NCBI GenBank assembly: GCA_023382535.1 | Contig: JAHDWA010000004.1 | Span: 1 to 17,441 of the forward strand | DNA length: 17,441 nt | Reading direction: 5' to 3' | DNA from: Anaerolineae bacterium | GTDB lineage: Bacteria > Chloroflexota > Anaerolineae > 4572-78 > J111 | In this document: positions 1-6,828 of the stretch, piece by piece | How the letters are laid out: each line of letters starts with the position of its first letter | Position numbering within the stretch: position 1 is the stretch's first letter | Notes under the pieces: model-generated | Database searches by the model: none | What the model saw: only the letters and a program-made list of their open reading frames with translations | Told to the model about the DNA's origin: nothing | Translations under genes and position numbers: made by a program

Positions 1-2
1 TT

Positions 3-959
3 ATGGTCATCAACCCGGATGGGACAGGACTGCGCCGCCTGACCTCCGGCCTTGACCCGGCCCTGTCGCCCGACGGGCAGACGGTGGCTTTCACTCGCTG
101 GCAGGGTGAAAGCGGCTCGTTGTGGACCGTTAACCTTGACCGAACCCAGGAACGCCAGATTTTGGGCTTTACCAAGCAGGCCAAAGGCCCGGCCTGGTCG
201 CCGGATGGCCGGCAGATTGTGCTCAACTTCCAGCACGCAGGGCGGCTCAGCCCTGAAACTAATTGTGCCGACGTGCTAAAGAATCCTGATCCGGCTATTC
301 CCTGGAATGCCGATGTGTCCACCGACCACAACGGCGATCCCAAAGTCAAGATTCACGTGGATATGAAGGATTTTGATGTGAAAGCAATGCTGTGCTGGAA
401 ATTGCCGCCGGACCCGCATTGGGGGCTGCGGGTGGTCAACATCTCCGACGGCAAGTTTGAAGATGTGGATGGCGGTACTTACGCCTTCCGCCCCACCTGG
501 GACCCGGCTCAGCCCTGGCGGATCATTTCCGATGGCGGCATGGGCCTGGTAGAGGCTGATATTAGCCAGAAGACCAGCCGCCGCCTGACTGACGAAATCG
601 GAGACAGCTCGCCGGTCTTCTCGCCGAACGGCCGCTTTTTGCTGGTGACAATGGATCAGGGCGGTGGCACCGACATCTACCGGCTGAACGCCAATGGCAG
701 CGGGCGGGTCCGCCTGACCAAGACTCCACTGTGGGTCACGGCCATGCCCGATAAAGCCAAGCCCTGGCGTAACGTTTCACCCACCTGGTCGCCGGACGCG
801 GCGAAAATTGCCTTTTTGACGGACCGTACCGGTCGTTGGGAAGTGTGGGTGATGAACGCCGACGGCAGCAATCCCCAGCCGATGTTTTCGGAGGAGATCA
901 ATAACCAGCTTTCGTTCACGTATAACTTCGTGGACGAGCAGGTGTTAAGCTGGCGGTAA
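3..959 (+). CDS. TolB-like beta-propeller (PD40/WD40-like) protein, 5' truncated
   Basis: C-terminal 318 residues of a beta-propeller protein. It has at least four PD40-type repeats of the pattern 'SPDG/SPNG..(I/L)xF': PALSPDGQTVAFTR, GPAWSPDGRQIVL, SSPVFSPNGRFLLV and VSPTWSPDAAKIAFLTDR. These alternate with 'NxDGSxxxRLT' loops (VINPDGTGLRRLT, RLNANGSGRVRLT, VMNADGSNPQPMF), as in TolB and DPP-IV-like propellers. The ATG at position 3 falls inside the first repeat (xVINPDGTG), so it is almost certainly an internal Met and the gene starts upstream of the window. Such propellers usually act as extracytoplasmic protein- or ligand-binding scaffolds. No catalytic residues are visible and no specific function can be assigned. 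It is convergent with the next gene, with a 10-bp gap between stop codons and no room for a separate terminator. Confidence 0.85.
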   Translation: MVINPDGTGLRRLTSGLDPALSPDGQTVAFTRWQGESGSLWTVNLDRTQERQILGFTKQAKGPAWSPDGRQIVLNFQHAGRLSPETNCADVLKNPDPAIPWNADVSTDHNGDPKVKIHVDMKDFDVKAMLCWKLPPDPHWGLRVVNISDGKFEDVDGGTYAFRPTWDPAQPWRIISDGGMGLVEADISQKTSRRLTDEIGDSSPVFSPNGRFLLVTMDQGGGTDIYRLNANGSGRVRLTKTPLWVTAMPDKAKPWRNVSPTWSPDAAKIAFLTDRTGRWEVWVMNADGSNPQPMFSEEINNQLSFTYNFVDEQVLSWR

Positions 960-969
960 TGAGAGTGGG

Positions 970-1815
970 TCACGCTTCAAGCGGACCTGCGTTTAATCCC
1001 GCCAGAAAACAGTCCAGGTCTTCCTCATCATCCTCGTCAAAATGGCCCAGCTCGGCCAGAACAGCCGCCCGGTCGTCGCCCAAACGTTCGACAAGCTGGC
1101 CGATGAGCTTGAGCCGGCCGGTGTAGGCTGCCATCTCTGCCCGGCTGACCGGCTCCGGGTTGTGCCCCATGAGGTAGAAATTGGCCTCGCACCCAAGAAG
1201 TTGGTCAATCAAGGGGAACAAGCGCCGGGCAGTGTAGCGGGGCGGCTGCTGGTACAGGTCGGGGGCCAGACAGTCGCTCATAAAAACCACCCGGTCCTTG
1301 GGAATGAAGACGATGATGGAGTCAGCCGCGTGGTCGCCGCCGGCGTGGATGAGCTGCGCGCTGACGCCGCCCAGGTCCAGTTCAACCCGGTCGGTAAAGG
1401 CAATGTCGGGCGGGCGCAACACGAGGTCGGATCGGTCGGGCAGTTCGGTCTTGATCATGTCCCGGCAAAACTCAATCTCCAGACCGGCGGCCACCCGCTC
1501 ATCCAGCGCGGCATCGCTCCAGTCCCAGCCGGCCATCTCCACCAGGCGACGCCGGGTTTCCTCGTGGGCCAGGGTCGGCAGGCCGATGGTCGCCGCGCCA
1601 AAAATATGGTCCCAGTGCCAGTGGGTCAGCACCAGGAATTGAGGCGGAGCTATTTGAAGCCGGGCCACTTCGGCCAGGAACAGCCGGGCGTGGGACGGCG
1701 AGTTACCGGCATCTACCAGGAGTGTGGCCCGCTCGCCCGCCACCGCGCCCAAGACGGGCCGATCGGTGTTAGAATCAGGCGGAAGCCAGTAGATGTGAGG
1801 ACTGATGTGGTTCAA
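970..1815 (-). CDS. MBL-fold metallo-hydrolase
   Basis: A 281-residue metallo-beta-lactamase-fold hydrolase. The HxHxDH metal motif is intact at residues 65-70 (LTHWHWDH). Further probable ligands are His162 (GGDHAADS, in place of the usual GHTxGS), Asp181 (FMSDCLA) and His218 (LMGHNPEP), giving a complete binuclear metal site. There is no signal peptide, so it is likely cytoplasmic. The family includes glyoxalase II-like thioesterases, lactonases and phosphodiesterases, and the substrate cannot be told here. The start is a TTG: an in-frame stop lies two codons upstream, and an AGGAG (1826-1830) precedes it by 10 nt, so no longer form is possible. The gene stands alone, and upstream lies 278 bp of non-coding DNA. 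Confidence 0.85.
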   Translation of the reverse strand: MNHISPHIYWLPPDSNTDRPVLGAVAGERATLLVDAGNSPSHARLFLAEVARLQIAPPQFLVLTHWHWDHIFGAATIGLPTLAHEETRRRLVEMAGWDWSDAALDERVAAGLEIEFCRDMIKTELPDRSDLVLRPPDIAFTDRVELDLGGVSAQLIHAGGDHAADSIIVFIPKDRVVFMSDCLAPDLYQQPPRYTARRLFPLIDQLLGCEANFYLMGHNPEPVSRAEMAAYTGRLKLIGQLVERLGDDRAAVLAELGHFDEDDEEDLDCFLAGLNAGPLEA

Positions 1816-1915
1816 TTTTTCTTAACTCCTAACCCGGACAAGCTGGAACTGAAGAGGGGTCCGCAGATTCACCCAGACACCTGCCCCACCGGAGGTGCGG
1901 GTAGACACAGGGAAA

Positions 1916-1944
1916 AAAATAAGGAGAGCATTTGGTAATTACAA
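1916..1944 (-). promoter_or_regulatory. Weak candidate sigma-70 promoter for the MBL gene
   Basis: On the minus strand, TTGTAA (1939-1944) and TATTTT (1916-1921) are spaced by exactly 17 bp. Each hexamer matches consensus at 4 of 6 positions. It would give a leader of about 90 nt before the TTG start. This is only a spacing-based candidate in an otherwise featureless stretch. Confidence 0.25.
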
Positions 1945-1982
1945 AATCACCTCAGCCACGCCACCCGCCGCGCGTTGAAACG

Positions 1983-2070
1983 CCCGGCTACCCTAGCTGG
2001 AAGCCCGCTGAAGCAGGCTGCTGAACCGCTTTTAAGCGGTTTTCATCTATGGTAGCCGGGGGCTTCCAGC
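1983..2070. repeat. REP-like nested palindrome downstream of the S8 protease gene
   Basis: Three nested inverted repeats occupy 88 bp. The outer perfect 10-bp arms are CCCGGCTACC (1983-1992) and GGTAGCCGGG (2051-2060). Perfect 11-bp arms are GCTGGAAGCCC (1996-2006) and GGGCTTCCAGC (2060-2070). The inner hairpin is AACCGCTT-TT-AAGCGGTT (2024-2041). A further imperfect hairpin, AGCCCGCT-GA-AGCAGGCT, sits at 2003-2020. The outer and 11-bp pairs compete, so two alternative folds are possible. It lies between the protease stop and the MBL leader and may serve as a transcription terminator or mRNA stabiliser, but its form suggests a dispersed REP/MITE-like family. The rest of 1816-2093 shows nothing else clear. 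Confidence 0.75.
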
Positions 2071-2093
2071 CCTTGGTGGACAGCGATGAATTA

Positions 2094-3884
2094 TTACTGG
2101 GCCACGTCGGGCGAGGGGCCGAGGTTGAGCCGGCCCGCGCCGAAGCTGTTGTTGGGCAGAGTATCGTCTAGCTTGATGGCGCGGCTTTTGAAAAGATTGG
2201 CGATCTCGTCCGGGCTAAAGTTGGGGAAGACTTGTAGGGTCAGGGCGGCCGCCCCGGCGACGTGGGGCGTGGCGGCAGAAGTGCCGTCAAAAAAAGGCTT
2301 GTAGGAAGCGCTCTGGACGGCAGAAGGAGCGACCAGATCCGGCTTGATCCGCCCGTCATTGGTGGGACCCTGTGAGCTGTAAGGTTCGAGGACATCGTTC
2401 GACCACTTGACCGCGCCCACGGTGAACGCGCCGCGGGCGTCGGCCGGCGTGCCGAGACTGGCCTCAGGCGCCATAAACTCCGGCGGCAGTTGGCCGTTGT
2501 AAACAAACAGGTCGAGGGTGGCGTCGCCGCGCGCTTTGCCCTCCCGATTTTGGATGGCCAGAAGGTAGGTGTCAGTTTTGGCAAACTGGTAGGAAATCAC
2601 TTCCGCCGCCCTTTGGCCGGGCTGTCCGGTTTGAAAATCTTCGGCTTTGGCCAAAAAATTGCCGCTCTTATCAAACAAAATCAGGTCATAATCCTGGTCG
2701 TGGGCCGGCCAATCGTTCCAGCTCAGAATCAGGTAACTGGCTGTGCCACCTTTCATCGTGAAGGGCAGGCCGGTCACATCCGGGGCGAATTCATGCAGGG
2801 TATCGCCGTTGGTATCTTTGAAGACGGCGCGATAATGCTCGTCGGCGCGATTGCCGGCGGCGTTGACCCAGAAAACGCCGGCATCGTGCACCCGGTTGGC
2901 GATGTCGGCGGCGAAGCCGCTGCCGTCCATGGGACTGAGGCCGCTGATGCTGGTCGAGTTGGAGATGATCTTAACGCCCTGGCCGAGCAGCCAATCCACC
3001 GCCTGGCCTAAAGCCACCTCCGTGCCGTCGAAATAAGCCAGGTAAAGCTGCGCGTCGGGGGCCATCTCGTGGACGATTTCGGCGCAGGCCGTGCCGTGAA
3101 TCTGGACGCCAAATTGGGCGGTGCTGCCAAACGTCGAAACGACCACGTCTTTCGGCAGTTCTGTTCCCAGCAGCTTTTCGTAGCCAGCAAAGCCCAGGTC
3201 CAGCACGCCGACTTTAACCCCCTGGCCGGTAATGCCCTGCTGCTGCCAGTCCTTGGCCATCGTTACGGCCACCCCCTCACCGGGGAACGCGCCCTGGTCG
3301 GGAGCGAGTTTGTTGGGCAGTTGCAGGCTGATGACGTGCTCCAGGTTAGAAATCCGGTCTACGACCAGATTCGGCTCGGCGGCGTCAATTTGCTCCAAGA
3401 TCAGGCCGGTGGGGATGACGATATTGATCCGGTCCTGGTAGCTGCTCTCGACGATGACGCCTTCGGCTTCAAGCTCGGAGACCAGCTCGGCGGTTTGTTC
3501 GCTCGAATCCAGGATGAGGGTCATAACCACGTCGCCATTTTCGTTGAGGATGCCGCGCTGGCGGGCCAGGGCCAGGGCGGCTTCTTGACCGGCATTCTGG
3601 TAGGTGATGTAAAAATCCTTGTAAACGGAGCCGAGTTCCGGGTTGTCGAGGATTTTGGCTAACTCGGGGTAGTCGGCGGCGACCTGCCGGGACAGCTCGG
3701 ACAGGGAGGGTGGTGGGGTCAGGTTCAGTTGGGGAATCTGTAGCACCGGCTGCGTCGAGGTTGGCGGTGGAGTCGGGGTAGGGGAGAAGGTGCCCTGGGC
3801 AAATAAATAACTCCCTATCCCTATTACCAGGATGACAGCAATAATAACTAACGGGATGAAGTTAGAGAATGATTTACGCTTCAT
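2094..3884 (-). CDS. S8 family subtilisin-like serine protease, membrane-anchored or secreted
   Basis: A 596-residue subtilase. Residues 9-29 form a hydrophobic N-terminal signal or anchor after a basic start, followed by a Pro/Thr spacer (34-60). A helical and alpha/beta prodomain-like region spans about 62-190. The catalytic core carries Asp229 (GVLDLG, where DTG or DSG is usual), His263 (QIHGTACAE), oxyanion Asn345 (NAAGN) and Ser536 (DGTSAATPHVAG). Asn345 to Ser536 is 191 residues, against about 66 in subtilisin, so roughly 125 residues (about 347-465) are inserted. The insert reads as a beta-rich pre-peptidase-like (PPC) fold (YLILSWND, DYDLILFDKSG, YLLAIQN). All catalytic residues are present, so it should be active outside the membrane. 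Its ATG directly abuts the stop codon of the ABC exporter gene, which implies one transcript and translational coupling. Confidence 0.9.
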   Translation of the reverse strand: MKRKSFSNFIPLVIIAVILVIGIGSYLFAQGTFSPTPTPPPTSTQPVLQIPQLNLTPPPSLSELSRQVAADYPELAKILDNPELGSVYKDFYITYQNAGQEAALALARQRGILNENGDVVMTLILDSSEQTAELVSELEAEGVIVESSYQDRINIVIPTGLILEQIDAAEPNLVVDRISNLEHVISLQLPNKLAPDQGAFPGEGVAVTMAKDWQQQGITGQGVKVGVLDLGFAGYEKLLGTELPKDVVVSTFGSTAQFGVQIHGTACAEIVHEMAPDAQLYLAYFDGTEVALGQAVDWLLGQGVKIISNSTSISGLSPMDGSGFAADIANRVHDAGVFWVNAAGNRADEHYRAVFKDTNGDTLHEFAPDVTGLPFTMKGGTASYLILSWNDWPAHDQDYDLILFDKSGNFLAKAEDFQTGQPGQRAAEVISYQFAKTDTYLLAIQNREGKARGDATLDLFVYNGQLPPEFMAPEASLGTPADARGAFTVGAVKWSNDVLEPYSSQGPTNDGRIKPDLVAPSAVQSASYKPFFDGTSAATPHVAGAAALTLQVFPNFSPDEIANLFKSRAIKLDDTLPNNSFGAGRLNLGPSPDVAQ

Positions 3885-6611
3885 CTAAATCTCGTCTTTG
3901 CGCCTGATTTGCCAGACGGCTAAATAGCTCCAGATAAGCGTTTGGGCCAGCAGGAGCAGCCAGCGCGAGCCAAGAGCCAGGCCGTTGTGGGTGTAATTGA
4001 TGTAAAAAGTGAGCGGGGTCGGCACATCTTTGACCAGCGTTTGCAGCCCTCGCCCCGTGTCCAGAACGTTTTCCACCCGCACCTGGCTCAAGCTGTTGAG
4101 ATGTTCAATATTCGTGCTGATGCCCAGGCTCTCCAGCGCCCAGCGGGTGATGGTCAGGTAGGAGAGAGGCGCGGTGAACTGTGAAAGTTCAAAAATCGCC
4201 CCGGAAAAGACGATTTGCACCAGGATGACAATCAGAACCAGGTAAGTGACCATATCTTTGGAGGTGGCCGAGGCCGAAATGAATAGACCTAAAGCGGTGC
4301 TGGCCAGGACGGCCAGCAGCAGGGTAATGTAATATTCCAGAGGCGCCCAAAAAATAACGCCCGAAGCGGGGAAGCGCAGGTTAAAGGCCAGGATCAGCAA
4401 AAACAGGACAATCTGGACGGCCATAAATGCGCCCAGCACCCCAAATTTCGAGGCGAAATAGGGGATGCTGCGCAGGCCCAGCATGCGCTCGCGGCGATAA
4501 ATGGCCTCTTCTTTGACCAGCTCATAGGCGGCGCTAAAGAGGCCGAGCAGGGAAGTCGCCAGGGCCATGATAAACAAAATGGTCTGCGTTTCGGCGGCGA
4601 CGCTGTAACTGCCCCGCATTTCCAGAATAGCATTGATCCCGGTAGGATTATCGCCCACCAGAGCTTGACCGGGACTGATCAACAGCAAAAAGAGGGCAAT
4701 GAGCGGCATGACCGCGCCCAGAACCCACAGGCTGAGCCGGTCGGCCCGGATCAAATCCAGGTAGCGCCGGGCCAGGATTTTGAACTGGCCAAATTGTTGT
4801 TGGGCGCTCTCGGCTATGGAGGCCCGGCCGGCAGGAATGGGATGGACGACCTGGCCGCTCTGGCGATGGCTGACGTATTTTTCGTAGATTTTCGACTGGC
4901 GGTAATGCTCCGCCCAGAGCGAGCCGGCTTCGACGGGGAGCGTGGGCTGCGTGGAGCTGCCGTTAACCTGTGGATCAAGCAGCGGCTTGAGTTCCGGAGG
5001 GATGGCTTCATCCCCGCTGTAGGTTTGTGAGAGGGTGGTAAAAATGTCGGGAAAGTTATCAACCTTGAAAAACTCGATGGCCTGCTCCGGCGGGCCAAAG
5101 TAGGCCAGCTCTCCGCCGCGCGCCATAAAAGCGACCTGATCGCAGTGATCAACGATGTGGCTGATGGCGTGCGTGACCAAAACGATTGTCCGCCCCTCGT
5201 CGGCCAGGTGGCGCAGGGTGTCCATCATCAGCTTTTCCAGGCCAGGATCAAGCCCGGAGGTGGGTTCATCCAAAAAGAAAATCCAGGGATCGGCCAGGAG
5301 TTCGGCGGCAATACTGACCCGCTTGCGCTGCCCTCCGCTCAGGTGGCCGACCAAGGTCTCGGCCTGAGCGGCCAAACCGACTTTGGCCAAAACCTCGTCA
5401 ATCTGTTTTTCACCGTGGGCCGGCCGGGTCGCCGGCAGGCGTAATTGCAGGGCGTAGCGCAGCGCCTGGCGAACCTTGAGCTGGGCGTGAACGATGTCGT
5501 CCTGGGGCACGTAGCCGATCAGGTGGCGGTAAGTTTCCAGGTGCTCGTACAAATTGTCGCCGTTGATCAGGACCACGCCCCCACTGGCCGGCCTGAGACC
5601 CAGCAGGGCTTTCATCAAGGTGCTTTTGCCGCTGCCGCTGCTGCCGACCAGGGCCACAAATTCGCGCGGATTGATAACCAGGTTGAGGCGGCGCAAAAGC
5701 TGGTGGGACCGGCTGGTATCGGTCAGGCCCAGGAGATTGGTCCCGTAAACCGTTTTTTCAAGATTGACCGCTTCCAGGCGAAAGTTGCGTTCGGCCACAA
5801 AGGACGAAAAAAGGCCGCGGCCCTGGTAAACCAGGTTGAAGGGGCCGATTTGGATAACATCGCCCCGCTCCAGGAGCTGGGCCTGCGGCAGAGGCGAGCC
5901 GTTCAAAAAAGTGCCGTTATGGGTGCTGACATCTTCGATGAGGTACTGGTCGGCCTCACGCCGGGTAACTTTGGCATGCTGCCAGGAAACCGTCGGGTGC
6001 GGCAGGACGATATGGGCGTCAAAGCCGCGCCCGATATAGGCGATTTCGGATTCGATCTGGTAGGATTGGCCGGCGTGCTTGACGTCAACGTGGCTGAAAC
6101 CGGAGGGCATGACATAGGTCAGCTTGACCGAGTTGCCCCGGGCGTCGCTAAAGCGGATAATATCGCTGGCGGTGAGTAACCGGGGTTTGTGCGGGCTGAG
6201 CGGCTGGCCGTTGACCCGGGTGCCGTTGGTGCTGCCTAAATCGGTCAGGGTGTGGCCGTTGCTGGTATATTCAATCCGGGCATGTTCGTTGGAGACAATC
6301 GGCGAGTTGATCTGGATCACATTATCGGCGTGGCGGCCCAGGGTGATGATCGGCTTGGAAAGAAAAAACTCTTTATCGGCCTCGCCCGGTAGGTGAACTA
6401 CAACTTTAGCCAGCGCGCCGCCATGCGTAGTAATCTGGCGTTGGCGTTTGCGCCGGCGAATGGGTAAGCCGCAGTGAGGACAGGCGGTCTCGGTGGCGGA
6501 GGGGAGTTCCTGTTTGCAGTAGGGGCACAAAGCCGTAGTTTCGGCCTCAGCTTTTTGCGAGTCGGCATCCAGCGGCAGCTTCTGCGTCGGCAGTCGCTCT
6601 GATCTAGGCAT
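3885..6611 (-). CDS. Zinc-ribbon/double-FHA/ABCG-type ABC transporter fusion protein
   Basis: A 908-residue self-contained half-exporter. An N-terminal zinc ribbon (Cys29-x2-Cys32, Cys44-x2-Cys47) is followed by a basic stretch. FHA domain 1 spans about 88-152 (Gly92-Arg93, Ser107-x2-His110, STNGT.VNG near 127-135). FHA domain 2 spans about 190-257 (Gly194-Arg195, Ser209-x2-His212, HNGTFLNG near 231-238). The ABC ATPase has Walker A 323-331 (GSSGSGKST), Q-loop Gln370, signature LSGGQRKR 424-431, Walker B Asp448-Glu449 and switch His481. About six membrane helices follow (roughly 626-645, 675-697, 721-745, 757-780, 787-806, 881-900), with the ABCG-like YRRER motif near 705. The layout matches mycobacterial Rv1747, an exporter phosphorylated by Ser/Thr kinases and bound through its FHA domains. 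I infer phosphothreonine-dependent control; the cargo is unknown. The ATG at 6611 is chosen because of its strong ribosome site. Confidence 0.92.
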   Translation of the reverse strand: MPRSERLPTQKLPLDADSQKAEAETTALCPYCKQELPSATETACPHCGLPIRRRKRQRQITTHGGALAKVVVHLPGEADKEFFLSKPIITLGRHADNVIQINSPIVSNEHARIEYTSNGHTLTDLGSTNGTRVNGQPLSPHKPRLLTASDIIRFSDARGNSVKLTYVMPSGFSHVDVKHAGQSYQIESEIAYIGRGFDAHIVLPHPTVSWQHAKVTRREADQYLIEDVSTHNGTFLNGSPLPQAQLLERGDVIQIGPFNLVYQGRGLFSSFVAERNFRLEAVNLEKTVYGTNLLGLTDTSRSHQLLRRLNLVINPREFVALVGSSGSGKSTLMKALLGLRPASGGVVLINGDNLYEHLETYRHLIGYVPQDDIVHAQLKVRQALRYALQLRLPATRPAHGEKQIDEVLAKVGLAAQAETLVGHLSGGQRKRVSIAAELLADPWIFFLDEPTSGLDPGLEKLMMDTLRHLADEGRTIVLVTHAISHIVDHCDQVAFMARGGELAYFGPPEQAIEFFKVDNFPDIFTTLSQTYSGDEAIPPELKPLLDPQVNGSSTQPTLPVEAGSLWAEHYRQSKIYEKYVSHRQSGQVVHPIPAGRASIAESAQQQFGQFKILARRYLDLIRADRLSLWVLGAVMPLIALFLLLISPGQALVGDNPTGINAILEMRGSYSVAAETQTILFIMALATSLLGLFSAAYELVKEEAIYRRERMLGLRSIPYFASKFGVLGAFMAVQIVLFLLILAFNLRFPASGVIFWAPLEYYITLLLAVLASTALGLFISASATSKDMVTYLVLIVILVQIVFSGAIFELSQFTAPLSYLTITRWALESLGISTNIEHLNSLSQVRVENVLDTGRGLQTLVKDVPTPLTFYINYTHNGLALGSRWLLLLAQTLIWSYLAVWQIRRKDEI

Positions 6612-6623
6612 GTCCCCTCTCCT
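6612..6623 (-). promoter_or_regulatory. Ribosome binding site deciding the ABC exporter start
   Basis: On the minus strand AGGAG (6619-6623) runs into GGGG and lies 7 nt from the ATG at 6611. The frame stays open to a TTG at 6683, but that codon has no ribosome site, and the 24 extra residues would precede the family-like MPRSE start. The ATG is preferred. Confidence 0.7.
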
Positions 6624-6649
6624 GACGCGGCCAATTTTACCCGCTTTGT

Positions 6650-6679
6650 TTGGTTTTGCCAAGCGAACGGTGCTATAAT
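6650..6679 (+). promoter_or_regulatory. Extended -10 promoter for the DUF5107 gene
   Basis: TGCTATAAT at 6671-6679 is a perfect extended -10 (TGnTATAAT). A poor -35 (TTGGTT, 6650-6655) sits 18 bp upstream, as is usual for extended -10 promoters. Transcription would start near 6686 and leave a leader of about 140 nt before the ATG at 6829. I saw no convincing riboswitch-like structure in that leader. The site lies in the 217-bp divergent region shared with the ABC exporter gene, for which I found no good minus-strand promoter. Confidence 0.5.
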
Positions 6680-6816
6680 ACAAATATAGGTGGTAACTGG
6701 ATTAGAAATTTAACAAAGCAATGAACTAAAATGCGTTGACCTCAATAGAAGGGGGTGCTGGCGGCTCAGAAATTATCTGGCCCTGGCAGCCTCTTTTTTG
6801 TTTGGCCGCGTGGCTT

Positions 6817-6822
6817 GGAGGG
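6817..6822 (+). promoter_or_regulatory. Ribosome binding site deciding the DUF5107 protein start
   Basis: GGAGGG lies 6 nt before the ATG at 6829. The frame is open upstream to a TTG at 6736, but starting at 6829 places a basic residue and a hydrophobic signal peptide right at the N-terminus. Confidence 0.75.
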
Positions 6823-6828
6823 TTCTTT

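Noticed and set aside
1042..1938. 298-codon plus-strand open frame
   Set aside because: Antisense to the MBL hydrolase with its intact HxHxDH; low-complexity Gly/Val/Gln-rich translation.
6671..6716. Minus-strand promoter for the ABC exporter from the same AT-rich stretch
   Set aside because: TATTAT and TATATT are present on the minus strand but no acceptable -35 lies at 16-19 bp.
6736..6828. Upstream TTG start for the DUF5107 gene
   Set aside because: It would put 31 residues, partly hydrophobic, before the signal peptide and lacks the well-placed ribosome site found before the ATG at 6829.
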